This document shows, in pieces, positions 1-12,800 of a stretch of 64,000 nucleotides of DNA. Each line of letters begins with the position of its first letter. Within the stretch, counting starts at the first letter, position 1. The position numbers were made by a program, and so were the translations under genes. The DNA is from Mariannaea sp. PMI_226 (Eukaryota > Ascomycota > Sordariomycetes > Hypocreales > Nectriaceae): NCBI GenBank assembly GCA_024336345.1, contig JANFOG010000001.1, forward strand, positions 1,984,001 to 2,048,000. Direction: 5' to 3'. Below the pieces are notes generated by a model, which had not been told where the DNA came from, searched no databases, and was given only the letters and a program-made list of their open reading frames with translations.

Positions 1-3000
1 ATCTCCAGCCAGTGAGCGAATGATGAGCCGTTACCGTGGTGGCGACAGCGTTGTCAGCCCTCCAACCTCCCTCCTTGACCCCTGCTCTCTCTCAATCTTT
101 CTCTCTCTTTCTCTCTCTACTTCTGCGATAGTTCTTGTCCTCGACCTTGACCTCGTCCTCGACCTCAAAACCTCACCTGCTCCGTTGGCACTCCAAGTAC
201 CAATGGCAGTATCGTATCCCAAGCATTAATTTCCTCTAGCGGGTTACGGTAGCGTGCTTGGAATCAGCAGAGGCTCTGCTCATCTCATCACTCTTCGAGG
301 AGTACGGCCGCGTGCGGGTCGTTGTCCGGACCACCACTTCAGGTACCGCCAGCTCCGTGGTGTCAGAGCCCAAGCGGCCGTCCACCCCCGTACCCCCAGG
401 TTCCCGAGTCGGCCCCCCAGCCTCCCCAACGCCACTGGCAATAACTTAGTTCACTAGAGCGTGAGTCGCTAATGTACTTATTAATTCCATCGGCTACCTA
501 CGTAACAATATACAGCGCCGGAGTACGGATGATCTGTACATGCGGTAGTTATTATTCTCTCCCGGAAAGGACTGGGGGCCCTCCCAAAGTTCCAGGGTAT
601 CGTGGGTCTGGAAGAAGACCAGACGGCAAGGAACAACTCCTTCAACAAAATCACCTGAGCCTCGTTTTCCTTTCGCGTCCCAGCCGAGTTGATAGTTTCC
701 TACTAGGTAACTACGATATTAATTAGTACGTAGTATAATCGTGTAGGTAACTACCACAATCGGTTGAGACTCGCGTACGGATCAACAGGCGTACAACGTC
801 ACAGAGTATCTACCTGTAGGTACCTACCGACTGTATGCTCAGGAGGCAGCCATCCTCTCTGATAAACAAAAGCAATGTTGGATGGCGCCCATCGGTGGTC
901 CTCGCTCACTCGTCGATCTAACATGATGCCATGAGATACGATGAGATGCATACAGGACAAACAAGCCGCAAGCACGAGCCCAATTGCTGTTTACCAAGAA
1001 ACAAACGTGGTGCCGGTCCCAATCAAAGAGGCCTGGCACAGTGGCGTGGTAAGGCTGACTGACAACAGAACGCGCCAGGTACCTTACTTCGTGTACAGAT
1101 TAATTATCCATATTGATGAACTGAGTCAGATGTCATACAGATTGAACCCTCCCCTTGTCTGCCAAAATTTAGAGGTTCTGGGCGACAGGGAGAGGGGGGA
1201 AATAGAGACTGTAAACAAACACAACCGAATGAGCAGAAAATTTAGCTACCTTGTTAGTACCAAGATTTGCGGAAGTTGTTGTCATCTCCTGTCCGTTCCA
1301 TGTCAAGTGTAGAATACGATGTTACATAGTATCCAATCATGTAGACAATAGTACAGAGCTAACCTTCTTACCGTATAATTGGTTTGCACAGTAACGCCCT
1401 CCGGAGAACGGATACTGTACTAAGTAGATATGTATTGAATGTACCTGTTGGGTGTACTAAACAGGAACCTGGCTCACTGGTACGTTTTCCAAGCGCCCAA
1501 CCACCCCATTCAATGTCAACTGCCGAATTCAACAGCACGCCGCAGCGCAGTCACCATGATGAACATAATGAACCTGGCATATATCACAATGACTGCAGAT
1601 TACATGGTCTGCTGGTTTATATGCGAGCAGTATAATAAACAACCACATATTAAGAGCTGCTCCATCATTACCCGTAACGTAATTACTCCATACTGCGTAC
1701 ACAATGGTTCGTGGCATCAATCCATCCATCCATGGCTCTGTTTTATTTACTTTGCATATTTTTTTAAAGCTCCAACCACCCGATAAAATTTCCCACTGCT
1801 TCCTGGCTTTCCCATCCCCGCACGGCTCAGTTGTTCAACTTCCATGACAGCTTCGAGGCCCTTCTCTCAACCTGAACCAGTACGCTGAGTACGCTGACCC
1901 CAAGTCCCCCGTTTTTTCTTTCATCCCACGCGATGAATGGATCCATAGTTTCCTCTAGAACGCCCCGAGACCACCGAGGAACCTTTTTTTTTTTTGTTTT
2001 GTTTCTTCTTACCTAAGACACCTCCATCTTCATCATGCAAGACACATTAGATAGGGGGACAGAGGGATCGAGCCGCCTTGACATGAGATATGCAATGAAC
2101 AGCCTGATAGCAAGCTTATCCTCCAAGCTTGACATATTTTTTCTACTGTGTACCGCCAGAACCCAATTCTGAATGTTTGCGCCATTTGAAGTAACGCGGA
2201 CGTCAGTCTCAGCCATGTCTCATGTAGGCCTCACACATCTCAAACACACCGCTCCCCAACTGGAACGTTCTGCATTCCTGCGCTCCTGCATACGCCAAAG
2301 AAAAAAAATCCTGCTTTTCCCTTCCTGTGCTTCTGCAGAGCACCTAATCAAGTGAAGACAGCTCGCATATTTGTGGATATAGCTACTTTGCAGTTCTTGA
2401 TACGCTCCTCCTTCTCCAAAAGTGTCCACTGTGGCAACTCTACGTCCATTCTTGTTCAACAATCGATCTTCGCAAGGAGGTGTTTTACCAGATTGTCCAC
2501 ATTTACATACAGATTAGTCTGTAATATGGCAATCCTTGGCCAAGTATAATTATGCCCCTTGTTTTTTTTTTTTCTTTTCTTTTCCTTAGAACTGTTGATG
2601 AATAGTTTTCCGGAGAGATGACATGCCTCATAAGAGGAAGTGTCGGGTAACTAGTCAAGCAAGAAAAAAACAGAAACATACTCCATCACGCCGATGCTGC
2701 ATAGGATTATTATTCCAGTTGGTACAACTTGCCCCTCCTTTGATATTGTGGTTCGCATTCATAGTACCCGTCAATAATTGAATCCTTCAGGGTCTGAGAC
2801 ATGCTCCTACCCTCTTCTACCGTCAATAGGTGGATCGTCAGTTCATCCATCCCACCTGGGCCTCGAAACGGGCCTCAAATGACATCTCGCCCCTGATATA
2901 TCTACCCTTGCTATTGAACTAATCAGACGCGGTAGATATTATCTGTTTCTCATGGTCCGGACCAAAATAAAAAATAAAGGTCGGGATAATTCGGTTCCAG

Positions 3001-4045
3001 GCTTGTTTCCCAAAACTGGGATTCACAGTAATATCACTCTTAAACACTTGAGATTGGTGCCGAGTCTTCCCAGTATACGGAGTAAGCATTTCTTGAATCA
3101 CCATGATCTCTAACAGGGGAGGTGATACGATGGACTCACATTTGTAACGGGAGGAAATAAGATAACATCCGAAAGCCACTCACATGTCTCAACCTAGTAC
3201 TATTGCAATGTCTCCAGTATAGGAGTGAACCGAGGATAGGAAAATTACTCTCAGAGGGGCACGTCTCTCTTCTTCTTCGCTGAGACTAGTATATGACTTG
3301 TTCTAGATAATTGGAGTAAATAGTTTGGTGTTTGCTCCCTCATCTATACTGTAGTATGAGTTAAGAGTGAAAAAAGTTCACCAATTCTTCTACCATTATA
3401 ACTACCATGCAATCAGACTTGACTAGGATATTACAGCCAAGCTATAACTAGGAGTGCGGTTCGTATCCTGCAAAAGAATACAGTGCCAACGACACACGAT
3501 TTCAAGTAGCAATGTTCATACACTGTATAATAAATGTGCAAGTTTACTGACCACCTCTACACTTCATTAGGCTCATCCGGATGCTCGTCAACCCGATAAT
3601 GCCGAGTCCGTCTGCAACCATTACATTCGATCGTGTCGCATATAACAGATGATTTGTGTGGCTCGTAAAAGCACCTGAATTTCGATTTCTCCTCACGACA
3701 TTCTTTTCGGAGGTCTCGATGACGTGTGCTAGGCTACAATGCCACTCAAGATGACCCATCCTCCGTGAGTTGACGGCGTTCGCCACAAGGCACTTCAGAT
3801 ATCAAATCAGGTAAAGCTGTGGTAATCTATATTAAATATATCTATTTCAGCATCAAAGATCACTAAATGTCAGTGAAATCTATGAAATAATAATAGCAAG
3901 AAACGTCATCCAAGGACCTCTCCTGAAATTTTCCAATTCGATTCAAGCAGGTGCGCAACTCTCTAACACCTCGCAAACATCGTGTAAACAAGACGCCGAT
4001 ACCATATTCCAATAAACATACACATGAAGCACTGCCAACGTCCTC
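1..4045. other. Intergenic, no supported gene
   Basis: I see no convincing gene in these 4 kb. The first 200 bases are CT-rich and resemble a fungal leader. A GC-rich patch at about 241-455 reads openly in one frame but has no clear start or splice context. A perfect 12-bp palindrome, GTAGGTACCTAC, lies at 816-827. The remainder is AT-rich with short open frames that lack family resemblance. The left edge may cut a neighbouring gene. Confidence 0.5.
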
Positions 4046-4540
4046 TCAAGGTGAGACATGTCCTGGTCTGGGACTTGGCGGGATCACAGCTGGACTAGGC
4101 TCAGCGACATATTCGGGTGATGGCTCCCCAGATGCTCTATCCTGGAGCTCTATGCCGTCCTCCTGGTCGGACTTCTTGCCTTCGTACGGCGGCGGCGCTT
4201 CACCGAGTTCATTGAGTCCCTCCTCAGCACGTCTTGTTTCTGAATCAGCGTTGTTCTGGCCTCGTCTGAAAAGGACGACGCGCCTGTTTGATGGCACAAC
4301 TGGCGTGGCTCCGATTATGTCATTTGGTCGGTGCCGACGGCGTCGACGGGTTTCAGTCATGGTTTCGGATGTGCCATTTTCTCGGCGCTGACGGCGTCGA
4401 CGGATTTGAATCATGGTAGCAATTAGGCCGATGATAACAATAATGACAATGGGGATGAGGATCCAAGCGACTGTGCGAGCGTCGATAGAACTGGACCCAT
4501 CATTATTGTCAGTGAAATCTGGATTGTCGACGGTCGACAT
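4046..4540 (-). CDS. Small single-pass membrane protein with PPPY motif
   Basis: This single-exon gene encodes 164 residues. A short polar, Asp/Asn/Ser-rich N-terminus (1-22) is followed by one strongly hydrophobic Ile/Val-rich helix (about 24-44) and then an Arg cluster, which suggests an outside or luminal N-terminus and a cytosolic tail. The tail carries PPPY at 116-119, the type of motif bound by WW domains of Rsp5/Nedd4 ubiquitin ligases, so an Rsp5-adaptor or cargo role is a reasonable inference. Two Arg-rich blocks (about 43-53 and 61-71) arose from an in-frame 18-codon duplication (see findings). I do not recognise a named family. The start is the first ATG, right before the polar segment. 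A purine-rich tract at 4726-4761 (CT-rich in the gene's sense) fits a fungal core promoter or leader. Confidence 0.75.
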   Translation of the reverse strand: MSTVDNPDFTDNNDGSSSIDARTVAWILIPIVIIVIIGLIATMIQIRRRRQRRENGTSETMTETRRRRRHRPNDIIGATPVVPSNRRVVLFRRGQNNADSETRRAEEGLNELGEAPPPYEGKKSDQEDGIELQDRASGEPSPEYVAEPSPAVIPPSPRPGHVSP

Positions 4541-6074
4541 GTTGATGGTAAATATTATGAGGATGAATAGATTGTGGTTTTTGAATTTGCTTTTTTGGTG
4601 ATGGATAGATTATTGGCAAGAACACGAGAAGAGCGGGTATAGATAGAGCTCAAATATTCGAGGCCAATCGAGTTAACGGAGGTGACGTATGTGAATGGCC
4701 ACCAAAATATAGATGGAGTATTCCGCAAGAGAGAGATAGAGAGAGGGAGGGACAGAAAAGGATGACGAGGCTCAAGGTGTATTGTTTACAAGATAAGCAA
4801 AGACAGCCTCGGTAGATTGTAAGGGAAGCTCTTCGCAAACACTGTGCCAGGGACAAAAGGAGACGGGTGAAATCCTGCTGGTTGAGTGTCATTCATCATC
4901 ACAAGGACACGGGGGCGAGGGACAGAAGCTTTGTAGTCTTGACTCTGGACCTCCCGGAGTAAGAAAAACCCAACCCAATTAGCCGACCCAGCCGTCTTCT
5001 TGCGTGACTTCATAGCTTCGTGGCTGAGGGGAGGCGGATGGTGGTGGGCAGACAGCTTTGTGGTTGCTAAGCTATGAACTAAAGAATAAGCCGGGTCCGG
5101 AGAAGCTATTTGCATTGGTATGTTGGACTCCAACCAACTGCTCTGGACAAAGGCAAGCCCAGTCGGTTTTGGGACTTTGGGCGGCTAATCATTTGTCTAT
5201 CCTCTCCCTTATTAGACTTTTTCACCAATTTACCTCTCTGCGATATTTCCTTTTTCATCCACTGACGGCCACAGAGATGAGGCAGTCGGGTTTTTTTGGA
5301 AAGTATAGAGGGAGCTATCACATATGCCAGCCAAGCCTGCCTGCACCCAATCCGCAGGACATGGATATAATGCCATCAGGATTATTAAGGCAAAGGGCAG
5401 TGCCAGTCTCAGTGACGAGCGTATTGTCCCTTGTTTTTTCTTGTTTCCAAATCTTACCACCCACACATCACCCAATTAGCATTCATGCACCGTCCTGTTG
5501 ATTCCAACGGCCACGTAATCACCGACACACCGGTTGCTCTCCTCTGACCCTTCGTGAACAGTGGGTTGAGCAGACCTTGATGGTGGCTTGGTACGAGGCG
5601 CAGCTTGATTACCAGCATGGCGGGAAATCAAGACTACTGGTCCCTAGCTTGCATCATGACAGAATACGGTACAGATTACAGAAATACTGTGTAACGTGAC
5701 TCCTCACTGACGCTTGAAAGCTTTCCTCTGGTCGCATCAAGGCCGGCCCGAGCGTTGGCCGATCCACCGACCGCCCCGTAAAATTCCAACACTAATGGCG
5801 TATTCCATCCCAAGTCACCAGCTCGAACACCCTCCACCAACCACCAACAACCAACAACCAAACTCGGCAAAACCCAACCACACGATACGCAATAGAATAC
5901 GCCCAACCAATTTTTGTTTTGCCACTTCAAGGCAATTCCCGCGCTTGATGGTTCCTACACGGATAGAATAGAGACCCCGAATCGCTTAACTTTATTCCGA
6001 TCTCCCGTCACATCGTACCTGCGTAACAGCCGTTTTCCCTTCTAGGCCGTGCAAGCCCGCAATTGCCCATCAAC
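4541..6074. other. Intergenic between the PPPY protein gene and TFB5
   Basis: This is the divergent spacer between a minus-strand and a plus-strand gene, so it should hold both promoters. A GA-rich tract at 4726-4761 lies about 190 bp upstream of the minus-strand start. The open frames across 4786-5501 and 5676-5971 have no recognisable product and run on both strands. I see no further gene. Confidence 0.5.
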
Positions 6075-6432
6075 ATGCCTCGTGCAATCCGAGGTTGGTC
6101 CTCCTACCAATTCCTTTATCATTTTTATCTGACATTCGGCCTCCATTGGCTCAGGCGTTTTGATCGAGTGCGATCCATCCATCAAGTCCATCATTGTCAA
6201 CATCGATAGCGACAGTCACGACTTCATTATTGAAGACCTCGACGATGAACGAGTTGTGGTGAAGGAGAACATGGTTGCCCTACTCAAACAGAAGCTCGAG
6301 GATGTATGTTGGCTACTCCTACCACTACTGCCACCGCTAGCACACATGACCACTACCAGTATGCCCATGCTTACGTTTGAACAGCGCCTAAAGGAGAACC
6401 TTCCCCCAGAGGAAGAGTCCGGCTCAGAGTGA
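6075..6432 (+). CDS. TFB5: TFIIH core subunit TFB5 (TTDA/GTF2H5 family)
   Basis: Three exons (6075-6093, 6155-6303, 6385-6432) join to 71 codons plus stop, the usual size for this very small family. The spliced N-terminus reads [20 protein letters not shown], matching the family pattern of a short start followed by G-V-L-I-E-C-D-P. The [13 protein letters not shown] segment matches the second conserved block. TFB5 is the smallest TFIIH subunit; it binds Tfb2/p52 and supports the opening activity of the Ssl2/XPB helicase in nucleotide excision repair and transcription initiation, in the nucleus. Intron 1 starts GTTGGT, intron 2 starts GTATGT, and both end CAG. Exon 1 is only 19 nt, so automated prediction could easily miss the start. 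The gene ends about 100 bp before the convergent isomerase gene. Confidence 0.93.
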
Positions 6433-6533
6433 AATGTTGTTGGCTTGAGAACCAACAGCATAGACTCACGGATTCGGACACTCGCGCATATAATAATATT
6501 ACACAAAACACCTAACCAGCATCGAATACTTAT

Positions 6534-7507
6534 CTACAGCTTCTCAAACCGAGGCTTAGTTCTCTTCAGCCCACTCATGATTGCCTGCTCAAAGTCCTTC
6601 CCCTGCACCGCGGCCGAATTCCAAACCTGCGTATAGCGCAAACTAGCCGCCACGTCGTTGTCTCGCCCGTAGTTGAGCAGCTCCTTGGTCCCCTGGACAG
6701 CGACAGGGCTCTTGTCCGCCAACGATTTCGCCAAGGCCACCGCCGCCTCCACTGCCTTCTCCTTACTTGGGTGCACCTGGCTAAGGAACCCGGCCGCCAA
6801 CGCTTCCTCAGCAGAAAAGTTTCGCGCAGACAGGCACACATCCTTCACCCAGGACATGGATCCGACGATCTTGGGAAGGCGGGCTAGGGTGCCAATGTCG
6901 GCGGCAAGGCCAATGTCGACCTCTTTGACAGCGAGGCGTGCGTCAGATGTAGCGAAGCGAATATCGGCAGTGCAGGCAATATCTATAGCAAGACCAATAG
7001 AAATACCATGAAGAACACAAATAACGGCTGTAGACGCAAGGAGAAAGGAGAATAGTCAGCTCTGAATCAATGAAATCACACTCCCTCTCTACGCGCCCCC
7101 CCTTGAAAATGGGACAAAACAACAACAGGACATGATGATAACTCACGCTTTTCGCATTTCTCTGCCTCGCTTATGGAATCCTGGAACTCTTTGATGTGCG
7201 CTCTCAATCCCTTTGCCTTCTTCGCCACATCACCAGGCCCCGTCACCTGGCTGTCCTGCGCCGCAGCCTGCACGTCCAACCCGGAAGTGAAAGCCCGCTC
7301 TCCCGCGCCACTCAGCACCACGGCCCTTACATCTGCGTCGTCGCTGAGCTGTCTGAAGACCCGTCCAAACTCGAGCCACATCGCATGCGTGAAGGCGTTG
7401 AGTTTGCGTGGGCGATTGATCTCGACGTGCGCGACGAAGGGCGCCGGCGAGCTGACCAGGAAGAACTCATAGCCAGTGTAGGCTGGGATGGGCGTGGCGG
7501 TGGACAT
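6534..7507 (-). CDS. ech1: Delta3,5-delta2,4-dienoyl-CoA isomerase (ECH1-type crotonase)
   Basis: Exons 7147-7507 and 6534-7027 give 284 residues; the intron is GTGAGT...CTACAG. The product is a crotonase-fold protein. The oxyanion-hole segments are around the SGLD (76-79) and HGISIG (127-132) motifs. The three acidic residues expected of dienoyl-CoA isomerases are all present as D136, E156 and D164, with the 20- and 8-residue spacing of rat ECH1 (D176/E196/D204). The KEVDIGLAADIGTL stretch is diagnostic of this subfamily rather than of plain enoyl-CoA hydratase. It should isomerise 3,5-dienoyl-CoA to 2,4-dienoyl-CoA during oxidation of fatty acids with odd-numbered double bonds. Its compartment is unclear: the protein ends in EKL, not a canonical PTS1, and no clear mitochondrial presequence is visible. 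A GA-rich stretch at about 7605-7665 lies just upstream and is CT-rich in the sense strand. Confidence 0.9.
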
Positions 7508-8406
7508 GATGGGACAAGGAGACGAATTTACCACACAATCCAAGTGTCAAGTTAATTAATGTAGTGTGGGATGCAATGGTTCAACGGGAGGCATATGTCA
7601 ATATCGAAGGAGGAGGGGGATTTTTGGGCAAAGAGAGATGTGTGAGATGAGAGAGGGAGAGACGTAGTGCAATCAATGCAATGATAAAATAAAGTCAGCA
7701 AACTGGAGATGCCGAGGCTCGTGGATGAGACGGGCTAAGAGAGGTAGCTAACTAGCCATGATCATCATAGCGACCCCCAGATTTAGACTCGGATCTCGGC
7801 CCCCACCCCCACACTTCCGCCAGCTGGTACTACGTATGCAGATATCAACTTCATGCCTACTTGCAAACATGATGCATAGCTTCTTCAAGATCGTGCTAAA
7901 GGAGAATGAGTCTATATATATATATAGTTTACCTACCCAAGAACTAATTACCATGTAACTCAAATTCAGAACGTAGATTGAGGCGCGCAGATGTCGCTCG
8001 ATAGCCGAGAACAAGACCCCTTGCTTGCATGTGATAGTCCTGCTGTTAGTCTCAAGGTAAAGCGGATGAAGACGATATAAAGGTAGTAAGTCTATTTGTA
8101 CTCTCAAACTGTACGATACGTATTCACACGACAGACGAATGGAAATCGCCTCAAATCATAACCATTCCCAGGCGGTCGGCCCCTTCTGGGCCAGACGCCA
8201 AGCCTTCCCATGAAAAAAAAATTGAAAGGAAAAAAAAAAAAAAACCTGACGTGACCAGCGCATCAAATCCAGCAGGCGCCCAATCTACACTCATGTTGTG
8301 GTTTTCATCAATCAACGGCGCGGAGGGGAATCAACATGCTATTAAAACAAAGCCGTTCCCAAAAAGCAGAAGGAGATCCAACAATGCCACAAGTTCTTCA
8401 TAACAT
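7508..8406. other. Intergenic: ech1 promoter and GEL 3' region
   Basis: This spacer contains the GA-rich upstream tract of the isomerase gene (about 7605-7665), a TATATA run at 7913-7926 and an A-rich stretch around 8213-8243 in the 3' flank of the glucanosyltransferase gene. No gene is supported here. Confidence 0.5.
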
Positions 8407-9870
8407 TTACAGCGCGAAGGCCCCCACCATGGTGAAGAATATGGCAGCGGCAGTGACAGCGAATGGAGCAAGATCGAGGGGACCGTTAATGTGGGCAGCG
8501 TTATCGTTATCAGAGGAAGATGAACCAGTAGGATAGGCAGTGCCGCCAGTAACGCTAGCAGTAGCAGTACCGCTGTCGGCTTGGTCCTGAGAGCCATCGC
8601 CCTTAAGACCAGGACCATCTCCAGCACCCTTGGACATAAACTTCTGTGCTTGTTGAGGCATGACAGGGACCAGACTGGGGTTGACCTGCCAGTTCGAGTC
8701 CGAGGTAGGGCAAGCTTGACTATGAGTGGTAGAGTCGGCACCACCAGCGCCGCTTGGAGCAGGGTTGTCTGCGAGGGCAGTCTTGAAGTTATCGTACTCG
8801 GAAAGGGTCGTGAGCTTATCATTGGAGCCAATCTTGACGATACCGTAGTTGTTGTCCTCTTGAGAGTACTCATACATGAGACCACCAGAATAGACCTCAT
8901 CCATCTGGCTGCTCATCATGGCAGAGAGCTCATCGAACTTACGAGGTCTGTTCTTGATGCAACCATACTCAGAAAGGCTGTTGGGGTTAGCTCATGCACG
9001 GTCGAGCGGCATTATAGAGGAAACTTACAAGATGGGAAGGCCGTAGTCTGTGAAGTTCTTCACCTTAACGTCCCACCCAGCCGTCTTGAAGTCGCTGTTG
9101 CACCAAGAATAATCGTTGAAAGCAAAGAAGTCGGAACGCACATCGTCGGAGCCGCAGTTCATGTAGTGCGCTGTCTGCATACGGTTGGAGGAGACATCAG
9201 CAGCCGAGTAGCCAACAGGGACGGCACGAAGACCACGGGCATTCATGAAATTCTTCATGTCACGAGTGACCGCCTTGACGTAAGGAGCGGCTTTATCAGT
9301 ATCGGCCTCGTCATTGATGACCTCGTTGCCGGAGAAGAAGGCCAGAGTGTTGGTGTACTTGGCAAACATCTCAACAGTGGCGAAGATGCTCTGGAGGTAG
9401 ACTGTGTTGTATGAGGGGCCAGGGTCGGCTCGATTCAGCGAGTACTTGCCAGTATTGACATCGAGGACGAGGTAGATATTGGCATCTGCCAGGGCGGACA
9501 TGCATTCATCATGATCGGCGCTGTTGTCAACTGTGTAAACACGGATAACATTGACACCGAGGTCTTTGAACATTTTAATATCGCGCTTGCAGACATCGGG
9601 ATCCGAAAGAGGGTCAGAGTTGGCAGACGAGCCACCAGGCTGGTAGTCTATTCCACGGAGGTAGAAGCGCTCCTTGCCGGCCCAAAAAGCTACATTGTGT
9701 TAATGGAGTGAACTCTCAGAAAATAATATTGTTAGAGATAAAGAAGACATACCGTTGCCAGAGACGGTGACAGTGGGCAAGTTGGATCGCTTTGAGGGGG
9801 GGTCCTTTCGAGTGGGAGTGCCAGCGGAAGCAATAGCCGCCAATGCGGAGATGAGAAGTGCAGTCTTCAT
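8407..9870 (-). CDS. gel1: GPI-anchored beta-1,3-glucanosyltransferase (GH72, Gel1/Gas-type)
   Basis: Three exons (9753-9870, 9029-9689, 8407-8977) encode 449 residues. The order is a signal peptide (1-16, ending ASA), a GH72 catalytic domain (about 30-335), a Ser/Gly-rich linker, and a hydrophobic C-terminal tail typical of GPI addition. The acid/base glutamate is E162 in FSGNE and the nucleophile is E263 in FLSEYGC, close to their positions in Aspergillus Gel1. There is no Cys-rich X8/CBM43 module, so this is the short Gel1-like class. The enzyme cleaves beta-1,3-glucan and transfers the new end to another chain, elongating and cross-linking the wall at the plasma membrane. Both introns (63 and 51 nt) fall within codons, and splicing restores NAFWAG and LPIFLSEYGC. 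A long purine tract at about 10168-10292 lies 300-420 bp upstream. The gel1 symbol is by similarity; the exact paralogue is not certain. Confidence 0.93.
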
Positions 9871-12800
9871 TTTGGTGAAACAATTTAAACGTCAGGTTCT
9901 GTAGTTGGTGATGAAATACTCTCTTGTGGGTGTTTGTCGTAGTTCTTTTTCTATCGTCGAAAAGAGACGTTGGGGTTTATCCCTTGTGTTGTCTACAAAG
10001 GTAGGATCGTTGGAAAACGAAGGTATCAGTGAGGAAGGAGAATTACAGCCAATTTAATGGGAAAAAGATTCAACTGTCCAACAACGAGGGGGTTGGAAAT
10101 GCAGTCACGAAGAAAGAAGGGTGGTTGGCCAAACGAGCGAGGAATCGAATCGACGTTCCAACCTGAGGAATGAGATGAATGGGGAGGAGGGAGGGAAGGA
10201 GGGAGAGAGGGGGGAAGGTGAGGGAGCGGAACTGGAATGTCATTTAAGAAAGAAGGAAGGAAGAAAGAAGCAAGCGAGCGAGCAAGGGAGGCTCAAGTGT
10301 GACAATGGTGCATCAAGCAGAGCCGGCATAGTTACCACCTCTACAGTCTAGTAGTAGGTATTGGCAGTTACAATGCTTCGTACTGTTCTTTGTACTCTCA
10401 ACTCCGTACCAACTCTACTTGGGTAAATCCAGGAGAAGCCACCGAGGGGAATGAATTGACATAGGGCCCCTCCCAAACCTGGAAGAATCCCTGCCAATGT
10501 TTTCTTAGATGGCATCCCCCTTTGGCGCCACATGCACGTCCATCCACATCGACTGGCTGCAGGAGATGTTACGAGGCATAACGGCACAGAGCGGACGCTT
10601 GCTCGGCTCACGTCACGGTGGGTGCGGATGTAACTCAATCGGGAGGAGAGGGGATGGAGGATAGGCGCAACAGTGGCAACATAATGGAGACGCACCTTGA
10701 TTAAACGTGGAGTAGGTCTGATCCATTCATTTCAATCTTCTTGTTCTCTTTTCCATTTTTTTTTCTTCTACCAGTGGCCAGGGTGCCGTATCGCCGAGAC
10801 CAACCAACCTCGTATTGGATGGCTGATGGGAGGGAGGTGAGACAGTCTGCATTTAGCCATGCTTTTTGACACCTCACCTTTACACAAACTGACTTAACTT
10901 TACTTACTACACCTTAGATCGGTACGTGACTTGCAGAACAATCTCAATATATTGGATGCAAGGTGTATACACATATTTCAGCCTGGCAGAAGAATTACCT
11001 ATATACCTTACCTTACGGTACCTAAGCCACCTTTCTCGTTTGCTAACGTCCTTCGCATTTTCTCTCATCCCTTAATCACCTACCACCCTATCTCTACTGG
11101 TAGGTAGGGGACTGTATGTACACAGTATCGTCATGATGATGACCTGACCCCATTAAAGAACTACCTCACTACGAACATGCCGACAGGGGGTTGAGGTGCC
11201 CATCGAATCAGTGTGGAACTGGGACCTTGGATGGAGTGGGGATGATGGAGCCGTCGGTGGAGCAAGCGCCCAAACGTCCAGCACATCAAACTTGGAGGGT
11301 CAAGGTACAGACCATTCATCTTCCTTCGTAACGATGCGGCACAGGGCCATCCGAAGCAGTGCCGGTACTCCGTTGCAAAGAGTTCGAACCACCAGCAGAT
11401 TGATTTCATATCATTTTCCCTGTAGACGGCGTGACACGAGCGCCAGGGGAGAGTAGGCTATCGTCAAGGTCCCTGGCTGAACTGATCACCACCGTCAAAA
11501 CTGAAACTCGTAGAAATTTGTAAGTGAGCACTGCCACCGACACCTCTTCCTGTTTACTTTGGCCTCCTCCCTCCCTCTTTCGATCCAATACAGCATCCAC
11601 TAAAGCCAATAGTGCCAAGTCTGCGCAAGCCTCGGGGTGGCTGTTATGCGTCTGTAGATAGTCACTGCTCGATCTCGTATTCACTCTTTCTACCTCCAGT
11701 TACTTCGTACATACTTGGGTGAGCACTTTGTACTCTCTTTTGTTGTTCCCGGCGCCAATTTAGCTTTGTTTTTTTTTGTTGTTCTTTTCCGTAACAGTGG
11801 ATAATGACCACCAAATCTGCAGTGCCCCGAATCTGGTACGCATCAATCAATTCTGTTGGAGGCTTACACTCGTGAAATGCTCTAGAAATATCGAGTATTA
11901 CATACAGCATGTCAATCTCCCAAGTCTCCCAAGTCTCCCAGCTCCCCCTAGACAAGCCCGCTGATGGCAATTCCATACCTCAGCTAGCCAGGCTAGTACC
12001 TAGTAACTGAGGTGAGCGGCCATCATAGCAAACAAGCTTTTTGCCCATGTCACATCCCGCACGACCCCCAAACTTGTCAGTTGCATGTATGTTGCAGCTT
12101 CAGTCCCAGCCTCAGGTTCAGTCTTTTTTTTTTCAGCGTCAGTTGAAGTTGCAATGAGCATAACTGTATGGCATGCACCCAGTATGCCCCCGTGTCAGAG
12201 CTACTGTTCCTTCAATTCACTCGTTGTTTTTGAATCGCAACAAGCGGGTAGCCAGGCTTAGATACCTTAAGTGGATAATTACCTCACATTCTCGAGGTAC
12301 CTACTGTTACGGTATGGACGAAACACGCTTACGTAGGTCTGTACGGGCTTCTTCGTACTTGTACCCAAAACTGGCTTCGGCCGATCTCAAGTTTACTATG
12401 TATAGCCTTTGATCTTCAGGGGTTCCTGTACGGTACAGTACCTGTCGTGCCTGTTGTGTATGGATGATTATGAATCCGGACTAAGCTGGTGGCAGTAGAT
12501 TCTCCATACACAGTACCCTTGATTACGAGGATCACACCGCACAAGAAGCGTTGACGATCCCAGTATCTGTCCCACGACGAAGAGGAAGAGAATGGCACTT
12601 GGGCAGGTTGATGACATTTCCATCGTGGCTGTGATCCATGCTGGACCCTTGTCTCTGCTCCATCTTTCCTCGGCGCCAGCAGACGCTTGGTCATCCAGCT
12701 AGTTGAGATCTGCCTGTCAACCAACCAGGGCATGTTGCTTGGCACATTTGGCTCCCGATGAAACAACCCAGGGAAACAAAACCTGGAACTTGACTTGAGC

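Noticed and set aside
241..455. GC-rich frame that could be a terminal exon
   Set aside because: Reads plausibly but has no start codon and only a 31-nt possible intron, too short to be credible; kept as a note because the window edge may hide the rest.
8581..9414. 277-codon frame opposite the glucanosyltransferase gene
   Set aside because: Antisense shadow of the biased codons of a clearly recognised gene.
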